This document shows positions 1 through 10,437 of a stretch of 64,000 nucleotides of DNA, in pieces. Below the pieces are notes generated by a model. That model had not been told where the DNA came from. It saw nothing but the letters and a program-made list of their open reading frames with translations, and ran no database searches. The DNA is from Benincasa hispida (Eukaryota; Streptophyta; Magnoliopsida; Cucurbitales; Cucurbitaceae): the NCBI RefSeq assembly GCF_009727055.1, contig NC_052349.1, positions 33,984,422 through 34,048,421 of the forward strand, written 5' to 3'. Within the stretch, counting starts at the first letter, position 1, and the number at the start of each line of letters is the position of its first letter. The translations under genes and the position numbers were made by a program.

Positions 1-426
1 CATCCGGTTGCCAATGTACGTCGCTGAGCCGTCCGATCAACTGATCTATGTGGCTAAAGGATCGGGGAAGATTCAAATCGTCGGATTTTCGAGTAAAATT
101 AATGTAGAGGTGAAAATGGGTCAGCTGATTTTGGTCCCCAGATACTTCGCCGTCGGGAAGATCGCCGGAGAAGAAGGCTTGGAGTGTATTTCCATGATCA
201 CAGATACTCAGTAATGAAAAGCTTCAACTTTTTTTTTTAATTATTTTTTTATTTGGGTTTATTCTGAATATTAAAAATTAACATCTCTGATATTAAATTG
301 AACAGTCCTTTGGTGGAAGAATTGGCCGGAAAGACGTCGGTTTTGGAGGCATTGTCGCCGGAGGTTTTTCAAGTTTCTTACAACGTCACGGCGAAGTTCG
401 AGGAGCTCTTTAGGTCGAAGGTTTAA
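1..426 (+). CDS. 11S globulin/legumin-like cupin, 3' end (two exons)
   Basis: This is the C-terminal end of a cupin-fold protein of the seed-storage type (plant databases often call such proteins glutelin type-D 1-like or 11S globulin-like). The window cuts off its 5' end, and the reading frame is already open at base 2. The first exon piece (to 210) reads LPMYVAEPSDQLIYVAKGSG and continues through a beta-barrel pattern, ending ISMITDT. It stops at a GT donor at 211. A 95-bp AT-rich intron ends with AG at 304-305. The next exon (306-426) completes a His codon, continues PLVEELAGKTSVLEALSPEV and ends in FEELFRSKV plus TAA. The joined ending is the classic C-terminus of the second cupin_1 domain. 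I infer a nutrient-reservoir or general cupin role. The frame is clean, so the gene looks functional. Confidence 0.85.
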
Positions 427-968
427 CAAAGATTTGTCTTTGGATGAGAGACAATAATTGATTATTGTATTATTATCATTTAATCATGTATTTGATTTGG
501 TCTATGTTTGCAACATGATTGTATTTCCATGCCAATAACAATGTAATAATATATAATATTTGTTTGCCAAATGGTTGATGGAGTCGATTCAAATTCCCTA
601 CTCCATCTATACATTTTTCACTCTCAATCATTAAAAATTTTAATTTATAAATCTAAATTGTTATATATTAAAATTTAGAAATTACATTATCGTCAATTTA
701 AAAACATGAATTAAATTGTTAAGGACTAAATCATAATTTCAAAAGTCAAAATAAACTCAATTTAATGGTAATTAGTATAACTTTCCTTTCTTGAAGTTAG
801 AGATTTAATTTTCATCCTTGCAATTTGTTGCACTCAAAAGAAAGATCATAATTTCAAATAAAATATAAAGATAAAAATAATTTTTCTTTTTAATTTATTT
901 ATGTGGCGTGAAATGGTAAGGTTGACATCTAATTCTCATGATCTCGATCTTTTAACCAATTTTTTTTA
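427..968. other. 3' flank of the cupin gene, AT-rich spacer
   Basis: No coding potential is seen. The first 150 bp are T-rich with several AATAAT-type words (for example near 540-560) that could serve as plant polyadenylation signals. The rest is low-complexity AT-rich DNA with no recognised element. Confidence 0.5.
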
Positions 969-2936
969 GGAAATTGCATCAGGTGGCTTATTTCAATTAT
1001 ACTTTAGCATCCATATTTTCACTATTTTAAATATTGCAGATATGGTAAAATATATAAAAAAATATTCAGCTGGCTAAAATCAGGGAGAGATTTCATTTTA
1101 TCCTTATTCCAAAACTACCCTCATCATATATATTTCAAATCTGAAGTGATTCTCTCCCACTTTTTCCCTTCTTCTGCTTCACCTTTAGCAACACCGAGCT
1201 CTAAAAGCACACATTTAATATTTCAATTGCTTCTCGATTTTTCTGTTTATAATTTGTTTCGATTAAGAATCTTGAATTTCTCTGCTAGAGATTTCGATTT
1301 CGCCTTTGCTGGCTGCAAATTTTTTAAGCCAATTTGTGGAGGGTTCTCATTCAAACTTTTGGTTGAAGTTTGTCTTCGCCTTTCTCTCATTCTTACAGGT
1401 TTATTTTTGAAATATATTGTTTTCAATTTTGATTTTGTTAGCTGGAGATTTCTGATGCAAATTTGTGGATTCTTTTATTCTCTTCTTCTTTTTTGTATAT
1501 CGTTTTTTAGGTTTTATGTTTCAGGCGACGACAATGTTTCATAAATTTTTAGGTATAAATCAAATTGATAGAAGTTGAAAGTGCAGTTTAAAGGAACTTA
1601 TAAAATTGATTGGTGTTCAATATTTTGATCGTTTTCTAAAACTACGACTCAAATTACAGGTCCAAAAGGAGATTTAAACTAATAATTATTCATTTTCTTT
1701 GAAATCACACGCATGATAGGACAGAACGAATGTTGAGATTACTTGTTTCTCACTCGATTAGAGAAATTTTTTATTTCTAAACTCTTTTTTTTGTTCTGAT
1801 TCAGTGTAAAATCAAAATTGTGGAACCGGACAGTGATGGAAAAGATTTCTTAAACTCTTCTAAATTGTTTACTTCATCTAAAGATTTTTTCTTGAAGTTT
1901 GTGTTTTATTTGTTACTGGTTTTATGTTTGTGTTTTCTTTTTTGCTTGAAAATTTCTATTTGATTGGTATTTGATTATCATGTGATGACTATCTTCTATA
2001 TTACTTACTAATATATCATTGTGTTTGTTATCTGATTTTTACTTGATTTTCATGTGATTATTTTCTGATTACCATTTTGAGTTATATCTTATTATTTTTT
2101 TTTGTACTTTTGCAATATTTTGTAGTTATGGTTAAACTTCCAATAGTTGTTTTCCATAGTGGTCACTGGAATGATCAACAATGCTATATAGGTTACAAAA
2201 CTATTGGTGTTTTGGTTGAGGAAGCGATGCTTTTTTAGTCTTTTGTTGACTTCATACAGAAGAAACTTCAACTTCATTCATCTATTGAACCTTTAGTTTT
2301 GTTGAACTTAGGTAGTACTGGGGTTCAACATGTTATGATTCTTGAAAATAAAGATGTATGTTGGTTTTTTTACTGTGGTTAAGAATAAATTTATGAAATA
2401 TCTTTTAGTTGCTCATGCTGTTAACATGCTTTTAGAGGTTTCAGTTGCTACTCCTATTATTGAGGTTGATTTTGAATGTGAATTAGAAGTGTTTAGAGAT
2501 GTTCATATTAACAATATGTCTTCTGCATTGTCTTTGAAGAAGGACTTGTTTGCTAGTAAGGAAATTTTGTTGAAGTTGTTTCATCTTATAGCTATAAAGA
2601 ATAATTTTGAGTTTAGAACTTCGAGGTCAAATTCAAAATTTGTTGAGTTGGAATGTATTCAAGATGGTTGCCAATGGTGTGTCAGAGCATCACATTATAA
2701 AAGTAGTGAAATTGTGGATGATTTGAGAGTATATTAGTGAACATAATTGCTCTTTAATGGTTTGTTCTTCTCATAGACAGTTATCTTTACAGTTTATTAA
2801 TCATTATATGGTTGAAAATTTTAGATATACCTATGATCATTTAACACCAAAAGATATTATACATCATATGCGAATGAATTATGGGGTTGTTAGTTATTAT
2901 AAAGTTTAGAGGGCAAAAGAATCCATTATGAAGATA
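969..2936 (+). mobile_element. Mutator-like (MULE) element relic
   Basis: This is a decayed class II element defined by the transposase remnant at 2128-2936. The 5' limit is tentative: a GGAAATTGCATCAGG start at 969 and the following AT-rich tract look like a MULE terminal region, but no matching right terminus was found. Positions 1146-1544 are open in one frame but encode no recognisable domain and are treated as leader. The element stops abruptly near 2936, where a sequence also present at about 7050 begins. Confidence 0.5.
2128..2936 (+). pseudogene. MuDR-type transposase N-terminal fragment
   Basis: The N-terminal third of a MuDR transposase, in three frames. Frame one starts with the Met at 2128 (MVKLPIVVFHSGHWN), has a TAG at 2236 and continues to a TAA near 2384. 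Frame two (to 2737) carries the DNA-binding region typical of plant MuDR proteins: LKKDLFASKEILLKLFHLIA followed by SKFVELECIQDGCQWCVRAS, with the CxxxxC..C.W.RAS spacing. Frame three (2739-2936) continues with EHNCSLMVC, then the conserved TPKDIIHHMRMNYGVVSYYK and a TAG before RAKES. The catalytic DDE core and the SWIM zinc finger lie downstream in full-length proteins and are absent here. It cannot encode an active transposase. Confidence 0.75.
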
Positions 2937-3100
2937 GTTGTGATTTAAGAGAGTTGTAAAACTACTCGTAAATTTAAGTATGATGAGAGTAAAAGAAAAT
3001 ATGTAATTGAAAATATATGATTTCAAAACTTTTGGAGTGTTTATATAACTAAGTAAATTAGAGAACTTGTATTCAGTTAATAAATAATGTCAACTATTTG
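2937..3100. repeat. dispersed repeat, copy 1 (copy 2 at 7050-7210)
   Basis: About 165 bp beginning GTGATTTAAGAGAGTTGT, followed by a MAGAGTAARAGAAAATATGTAA-like stretch and a run ending near a TTAGTGAACT-like word. The same order of words occurs at about 7050-7210. I cannot assign it to a named family. It abuts the broken end of the MULE, so it could be part of the element that disrupted it. Confidence 0.55.
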
Positions 3101-3480
3101 AATTTAGGAGAAAAAACTTTTTGAAGAACTAAAAGTATATAGATTATACATGCTGTGAAATAAAATCAATGGGAAGAATATATCCTTTGAAGGCTTTCTC
3201 CTGCGGGGTCCTTTTTGCTACAAGAATTCTACTTTCGAACAATTACTCTGGTTGGCAATTCGAATACCACCTTACTTTGGAAGTTTTGAAGAAAAAAAAA
3301 GGGGATGGATCCCTGCAAAGACCCGTTTCTCTAGCAGAGAATTCTCGTCCCCGTCTTTACCTTCAATTGACAGGGACGGGAGTAGGGATGGGGAAATACC
3401 CCTATGAGAACGGGTATGAAAATCCCTCGCTGCATCCGACTCCATTGCCAACTCTAGTCCATAATTCTCCTCTCTTCTCA
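3101..3480. other. GC-richer degenerate patch, no gene
   Basis: An open frame exists at 3169-3504, but its translation has no recognisable domain. The DNA at 3318-3450 is rich in GACGGG/CCCCG words (GGGACGGGAGTAGGGATGGG), a low-complexity style common in dispersed plant repeats. I treat it as repeat-derived rather than coding. Confidence 0.35.
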
Positions 3481-4905
3481 GGAGTTACTTTTAATCTAAT
3501 ATAAATAGAATCATATTTAATTTAATAAATAAATAAATAACTAAATATTTTATATTAATAATTAAATTAAATTAAATTAAATATCATATATGTAATTAAA
3601 TATATTTAAATCATATTCAAATGCACATCTCTTTTATACCCTATAGTTTTAATATAAATTTCATTCATATTGATTTCAACCTATAGTTTTAATATAAACT
3701 TCATTCATATTGATTTTAACCTATAGTTTTAATATGAATTTAATTTATATTATTTATTATTTGAATATTATTCAAATAAATTAAATCTCTCATATTATAT
3801 AGTTTAATTTTGAATTCTATTCAGAATTAACTTTATAATATAATGTATCTATATACATCATATTAATTTTATTTTATACAATTAATTTACATTCCTTAAT
3901 TTTATTTGAACAATTCAAATCTTCCAAAATAATATGAACCTTATTTTACCCCTTTGTAAGTTAGTAGGGGATCTAATGGACCTATAGATTAGAAGTTTCA
4001 GTGATCTAAGACAATTAATTTAACTCTTTAATTACATTAATCAACTTTCATTAATTGTGGATCACTTCACAACTGCACTATTCACACTGTAGAATATTTG
4101 TGTTCATTGATTTACCATTTTACGTAAATCAATCCTTCACAAGTTGTTCATAACTATAGCTGGGTCAAATTTACCGTTTTACCCATGTAGTTACCTTTTC
4201 TTTTAAGGATCACTGATCATCTAATGAACAATCTATTTATGTTCCTACCATAAACAAGTCTCTCTCAAGTCAACTAGAGGGGTGAGGTCTCATCATTCAA
4301 GTTTTGGAGTTGGCATTTAAGGGAACAACTTATCTACTTACCCTAAAGGCGAGAAGGAACACATTCCATCTTGTGAAGCTATGTTTCCAGCTCTTCTCAC
4401 TCGGTATCGTCCTCAAAATGGTAGACATATTGAGCTAGTAACTAAGGTCACTATAACCCCATATCAAAGAAACGACTCTCATGAGGAAGAGTGCATAACT
4501 CATTCAAAATTCAGATTGAGTTACATGGTCATCATTTGAAATATTAATATTTTCAGTTAACGATGTTACAAGGAGATATTACATATTTCATGGTCTGGTC
4601 TTATACAATCTCAGATTTGAATCAAATTGTTTGTAATAGTAACATTTACAAAGTTGGTTGTATCCATAATATTACCAAGATAAGACACTCAACCTTATTT
4701 ATATACTATAGACCTTTTAGGTTATTACTTGACGTAATCCACTTGTATGTCAACTACATATGGTTCAAGTTACATTAAATAACATTTGATCTTAGTTTAT
4801 TGGATTTGAGTTATGCAAATAATAAATAATACTTTATTTATTTAGAAATAAATAATACTTTATTTATTCAAAAATTTGTCTATAAATTGACCGACTACTA
4901 GATTC
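3481..4905 (-). mobile_element. copia long-LTR fragment (L0)
   Basis: The body of a minus-orientation LTR of the family that fills this window. It has the AT-rich middle with repeated CTATAGTTTTAATAT words. A block follows around GGGGATCTAATGGACCTATAG at 3967. The outer end carries TATACTATAGACCTTTTAGG (4704) and TTAGTTTATTGGATTTGAG (4794). The R/U5 end (low coordinates) is missing, and the outer TGTTGG edge is eroded near 4905. No internal coding region is attached, so it is an isolated fragment. Confidence 0.7.
3641..3760. repeat. 40-bp tandem repeat inside the LTR
   Basis: CTATAGTTTTAATATAAA starts at 3641, 3681 and, with one change (ATATGAA), at 3721, an exact 40-bp period. The third copy is partial. 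Shorter versions of the same ACCTATAG unit occur in the other LTR copies, for example near 8030, 11035, 39430 and 43200. Confidence 0.8.
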
Positions 4906-6108
4906 AACCGACGATAAAAGGTGCACGTGAATCATGATAGATATAAGCTATAAGGTTATTTTATTTAATTTTTTTAGTTCGATAATTTCGTAGTGGATAC
5001 TGGATCATCAACCTTTATAAGATATAATTAGTATTTTAACTATTAAAATAGATTTTTTTTTCTTGAGATAAATAATTGCAGGAGTGGAAAAATTGAACCC
5101 ATCCACCTTTAAAAATTTCAATCTTCGACAATAGCCTCAAGATTATGACATATGAAAATGATATTATTACAAATTGTAACACGTTTTTTTCTGGAAGAAT
5201 ATATGGATAAAATCGTTCTAAGATTTTTCATGCGGACCACAAGATAGCTTATATTATCCTCATCTTTTTTTCTTTTTTTTTTTCAAGGTGGACTGCACAA
5301 ATATTTATATAATTTATAGGATTTGTGGATCACATGTGCGTTATAATCATTTGATTTTTGGAGTGTCATTTTTAAAAATTATAGGAAAAAAAATAAGCAA
5401 ATAATGAAAACAATTAATTTGACACTAACAAATTCGTGTTGTTTTCTTAAGACAATTTTGTCCCTCTATCAAACATGTCATGAACCAATCATCTCTCAAG
5501 ATTAGAAAAATTACTGACATGTGAATGCAATACTTGAACCACATAATTCAACAACCACAATAGTGTTAGAGTAAAATAGTATTTAAAAGAGACAATAATT
5601 GGGGAGATGAGAATTAAGGAAATAATTATGTCTTTTTTGTGTATTTTAAACTAATAAGAAATCCACATATTCATAGATTATTTATAGAAAGATAAATAGT
5701 CATATATTTTTGAAGAAAAACGTATCTTTCAATCAAGATTGCATGCTTTACTCGTGAAGAGGTGTGGTTTTCTATTTTCTTTAAAATAATAATTTATTTA
5801 TTTTTGAACCATTTTAACTTTGAAATTTCAAATATTTTAGAAGATATTATTGTTAAAATAAAAATGAGAATTGATGTGAAAATAAAATGAAAAAATAAAT
5901 ATTTTTTTAGATTATTTATCATTCAATATCATATAAATAAGGGGAAATCATTATAATAAAAAGAACTGAAATTGAAAAAAAAAATAATAAAATGAACTGA
6001 AATTAGACAAATAGAAATGAATAAAATGGAAAAGACATGAAATTGGAAAAATATAACAGGGCCTTTTTCTTGGGTTAAATTATCTCATTTATTCTTGAGA
6101 ATGGATCA
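4906..6108. other. AT-rich spacer
   Basis: No open frame with recognisable domains, no LTR words and no structural RNA seen on either strand. Several homopolymer T and A runs are present. Confidence 0.5.
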
Positions 6109-6581
6109 CTTGAGGCCTATGAAGCACAGATACTCCATGTGAGGCAAAGAATCCGTATCAGACACATATCGGATACTGATACTTTCAGATATTTTCTAGA
6201 TACGTATTTGACATGTGATTTGACGTATCTATTTCTACACGTATTTTTTTTAAAGAAAAAAGACAAGCAACTCATCTAATCTTTCTCAATCTAAAACTAG
6301 ACAACCTATTTAAAAAGCTCACTACTTGAGTCTAAAACTAAAAGGAACAATAAATAAATAACGGACCAAACCCTAAACTAAAATCATCTAATTCCATCTT
6401 TACATTTGAGTTCTCACAAAATCCACCAAAATATAAACCATTTGGATATCTTCAAAAATTCAATGAAGAAGTTTTTCGATTATCTTCATACTTCTCCCTC
6501 TAATCTTCTTCTTTTTCTTTGCAATATGAATCACTTTTCTATTGCATTTTATTAACTATTGCACTTCAACATCTTAGATGT

Positions 6582-6612
<31 letters not shown>

Positions 6613-6888
6613 GCATTTCAGTGTTTGTATTCTATTTTGTGCTATTGTTATTAACTTGTATGTTAAATTTATCTATATCCTAGATTTCTTTTTAAAGAAA
6701 AAGAAAATGTATGTTCAACGTATCAGTATTCTCGTTTTTTATAAATATATATATTAAAAAATATATTGAAAAATGACGCATCCTTAAACGTATCCGTATC
6801 TTAATTTTTTAGAAATTGACGAATCGTTTTATCTGATCGTATCCGTATCGTGTTGTTATACCTGTATCTGTGTTTCATAGCTTGACGC
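6109..6888. mobile_element. non-autonomous DNA transposon with 8-bp target duplication
   Basis: The left end (6117) reads CTATGAAGCACAGATACTC. The right end (6862-6880), read on the other strand, is CTATGAAACACAGATACAG, so the terminal inverted repeats match at 15 of 19 bases, with 16 of the first 17 alike. Flanking bases are CTTGAGGC (6109-6116) and CTTGACGC (6881-6888), a 7/8 direct repeat. Subterminal regions are full of ATCCGTATC and GATACG words in both orientations. There is no coding sequence. An 8-bp duplication suggests a hAT-type relative; a 9-bp Mutator-type reading is possible. A poly-T tract of about 28 bases lies at 6582-6609. Confidence 0.65.
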
Positions 6889-7384
6889 TTTTAAAAGCAT
6901 CAGTCGTCAATATTATCGATACTTGACATTATAGATACATCAAGTAACCAATTTCTATAGTAATGATTCTCTTTCAAGGCCAAAAGTTTGCTTTCCATCC
7001 CCTATTGTATATTGTACTCAAAAGAATCCGAGAAAAAAAAAAAGGAAAAATAACAACTGTGATTTAAGATAGTTGTGTAACTACTTTCAAATTTAGCTAT
7101 GTTGAGAGTAAGAGAAAATATGTAACCAAAAAATATACGATTTCAAAACCTTTGTTCATATATAATTAAGTGAATTAGTGAACTCATATCTAATAAAATG
7201 TTAACTTAAACATAATTCAATAAATTAAAGGTTATACATTCAATCAAAAGGCCATAAGAGCATGGTATAAATTTCCACCTCTAAATGTTATTAGAACTCA
7301 AAAAGATGATGATGATGATAATAATAATAATAATAAAATAATTACAATAATAACAACAATAATAACCAAAGGGATCGACTCTCG
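6889..7384. other. spacer with repeat copy 2 and a microsatellite
   Basis: Contains the second copy (about 7050-7210) of the dispersed repeat at 2937-3100. It also has a compound microsatellite, GAT repeats passing into AAT/AAC repeats, at about 7302-7366. No gene is seen. Confidence 0.6.
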
Positions 7385-9297
7385 TGAGGAAGCGTGTGAA
7401 CGTTAGTGCCATTGAATTTTACCATCAGGAATACAAGAAAAACATAAAAACATGCATACTAAACAGTATAAGATAAACATACTACTGAAAATCAAGCATG
7501 CTTAACATAAATACATATATAAGACAAAGGATAGAGAAACTTACCTTTGAAGATTATCTTCAAATTTTTCCTCTTCTCTACAAGAACTCCTTCCCCGAAC
7601 ATAATCAAAGGGACACTACCACTAGTTTCGTCCTCACTATTCTCCGACAAAAAATGGATGGCGAGATCTGAGAATTATGAAAGAATTAAGAGGAGGAATA
7701 CCACAGAGAAAATTTCTCCATTCCTAAAAGTTTTTTGAGAGAGTTTGAGAGAAATATTTTTCTCTTTCAAAATTTGTATGTTTCTTCTATAAAAAACCTT
7801 ATTTAGAGAGAGAGCCTTAAGAACTTGAACGGGAGGAGGAGACTCCTCCTCCCACGTCAAGCGAGTCATCTTATTATTATTTTTAATTAAATATTAAATT
7901 TAATTTAATATAGAGTTAAATAAATAATAGTTAATTAATTAGCAATTAATTAAATATCACCCATTTCGATAAAATTATATCTTAATCATATTCAAATACG
8001 TTCCTCTCTCATAACCTATAATTTTAATATGAATCTCATTCATATTAATTTTAACCTATAGTTTCATATTAAATCTAATTCATATTAATTAATATTTGAA
8101 TCTCATTGAACATAATTAATTTGAATCTTATTCAAATCTCTCTCTCTTTTATTATAGAGTTTAATTTTGAATCTCATTTAAAATTAACTTTATATTATAA
8201 TGTATCAATATACGTTATATTAATTGTATCTTATACAATTCATTCTCTAATTTAATTTGAACCTTTCAGATTTTTGAAAACACAAATGTTCCTTGTTTTA
8301 ACCTTAGTGTGCTAGCATTAGGACTTATTGGTTTACAAATTATAAGATCCAATCATTTGAGATTAACTAATTAAATTCTTTATGTCAATCAACATTAATT
8401 AATTGCGAATCACTCCACTAAAAACACACAGCTGCACTCTTTGTATTGTAGATATTTTCTGTGTCCATAAATATAGCCAATTACTAATAAGTCGACCCTT
8501 CACGAATTGCTCGTAATTACTGTGGGTCAAATTACCATTTTACCCCTGTAATTTCTTTTTACTTCTTAAGTACCATTGATCCCTCTAATAAACAATCAAT
8601 TTATAGTCCAACTATAAACTAAATCCATCTCAAGCCAATGAGAGAGTTGGGTCTCATTTTTTAAGACTCGTAACTAACCTGGAGAAATTCGTCTACTTAC
8701 CCTTAAAACATGAAGGAGCAAACTTCATCTTGTGTAGCTATGTTCCCAAGTCCGTACTTGGACAAGTCCCTAAAATGGTAGGCATATTGAGTCGGCAACT
8801 CGGGCCACTCTCACCCGTACAAATCAAAGGACTGCTCTTAGAGACAAGAGTCTATAATTCACTCAAGATTGAGATTGAGTTACCTATGGTCATCCTATGA
8901 AATGTTAATCTCTTCAATCAAAGGTGTTATAAAGAGAGATTAATCATTTTGTGGTTCAATCTTATACAAACTCTTTGTATAGAATACCCTCACTTACATA
9001 TTTCCACACGAAAAATTTGGATCAGATCGTTTGTAACACTTACAACTTTTGTAATTTTTACAAAGTGAGTCATATTCATAGTATCACTAGGATAAGACAC
9101 CCAAGCTTATCCATATACTACAGACCTTTTAGGTTATTACTTGAACATAATCCACCTGTATGTCTAAACATACTGTTCAAGCTACATACAATAACCTTGG
9201 ATCTTAATTTATTAGATTGAATTATGCATAAATAAAATAACTCATTTTATTAATTTACACTACAAGATCCACGAGATTTGGGACACTAATTCCAACA
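7385..9297 (-). mobile_element. copia LTR (L1), 1.9 kb
   Basis: A complete-looking minus-orientation LTR. The high-coordinate edge reads TTCCAACA (9290-9297), the complement of a TGTTGGAA start. It is followed at once by a polypurine tract (complement of TTTCCCACTTATCC). The low edge is placed at TGAGGAAGCG (7385) by comparison with TGAAGGAATCG at 38777 and TGAAGGGATCG at 25562. It contains the usual leader-side block (CTTACCTTTGAAGA near 7540), the CTATAG-rich AT middle and a TTATACAAACTC...TATAG block near 8965. Confidence 0.75.
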
Positions 9298-10437
9298 ATT
9301 TCCCACTTATCCTAAAGCTAGTGGTGGTATACAAGACAAACTATAATACAAAGTTAAAATATACAATACAATAAACTAGGACATACACTATATCCATTAA
9401 CAAAGTATATGATATAATAAACTAGGACATACACTATATCCATTAACAAAGTATACAATACAATAAACTAGGACATATACTATATCCATTAACATCTCCC
9501 ACTTGCCCTAGACAATGTGACGCATATCTGGTAGACCTAGACTTTCTAGATGATCCTCAAACACTTCAGTTGTATGAGCCTTTGCAAACGGATCAGTATT
9601 GTTGTGCTCTGAAGCTATCTTCGTGACTATCATGTCATCTTGTAGCACAATCTCTCGAATCAAGCGATATTTCCTTTTAATGTGTTTGCCTCTTTTATGA
9701 CTCATAGTGTCCTTTGAATTTTTCACATAATACTATTATCACAATAAAGTGTGATTGGTAAAGATGTATTTGGAATGACTTACAAATCAATTAGAAACTT
9801 CCTCAGCCAAATAACTTTCTTAGCAACTTCACAAGCAACTACATATTTAGCTTCCATTGTGGAGTCCGCAATGCATCCTTGCTTGATGCTTCGCTACACT
9901 ATAGCTCCTCCATTAAGAGTGGACACTGATTCTAATGTGGATTTCCTAGAGTCTTTATCAGTTTGAAAATCAGAGTCTATGTATCTTGTGATGATCAAAT
10001 CCTTAGCCCCATACAAAAACATATAGTCCATCGTTCACCTTCGATACTTGAGAATTGTCTTGACTGCTGTTCAGTGATGAAATCTTGGATTGGATTGATA
10101 TCTACTGACAATCCCAACTGCATAACAAATGTCAAACCTTGTACACAACATGATATATATAAAGCTACCTACAACTGATGCATAGGGAATCTGTCTTATT
10201 TCCTCAACCTTTTGAAGTATCTTAGACAGTGTACCTTAGACAATTGAAATTCCATGCTTGATATAGTAAATCCTTCTTGGAATTATGCATCAAATATGTG
10301 ATAAGTAATTTGTCAATATACGAAGCCTAAAACAAAGCTAGCATTTTATTCTTATGATCTTTGATTATTTGGATTCCTAGAACAAACTGTATCTCACCCA
10401 AATCTTTCATTTAGAATTGAGCGGCTAGCCAGTTCTT
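9298..10437 (-). pseudogene. copia pol remnant: RNase H and end of RT (int1)
   Basis: The internal 3' part of a minus-strand copia polyprotein between LTRs L1 and L2. The clearest piece (9508-9726) reads HKRGKHIKRKYRLIREIV, then VTKIASEHNNTDPFAKA, ending EDHLESLGLPDM. This is the C-terminal RNase H tail, where intact copies read DPFTKA. Upstream pieces to 10437 keep the VEYVVACEA-like and SRYQSNPGLDHW-like regions in broken frames. The frame stops at the RT region that reads LATQF in relatives and then runs straight into LTR L2. The RT core, integrase, protease, gag and primer site are therefore deleted. Confidence 0.8.
9371..9494. repeat. 46-bp tandem triplication next to the polypurine tract
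   Basis: ATAAACTAGGACATACACTA begins at 9371, and near-identical copies start at 9417 and 9463 (exact 46-bp period). The third copy runs into CATCTCCCACTTGCCCTAG, the inner polypurine tract of the element. Other elements of the family carry a single copy at this place (for example near 12455 and 27563), so this is a local expansion. Confidence 0.85.

Noticed and set aside
1146..1544. 132-codon open frame on the plus strand
   Set aside because: Low-complexity Phe/Leu-rich translation with no domain, upstream of the MULE transposase; most likely untranslated leader.
3169..3504. 111-codon open frame
   Set aside because: Translation has no recognisable domain; the DNA is repeat-like with GACGGG words.
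9371..9494. Possible CRISPR-like array (regular 46-bp repeats)
   Set aside because: Head-to-tail copies with no unique spacers, in a plant retrotransposon; a simple tandem repeat.
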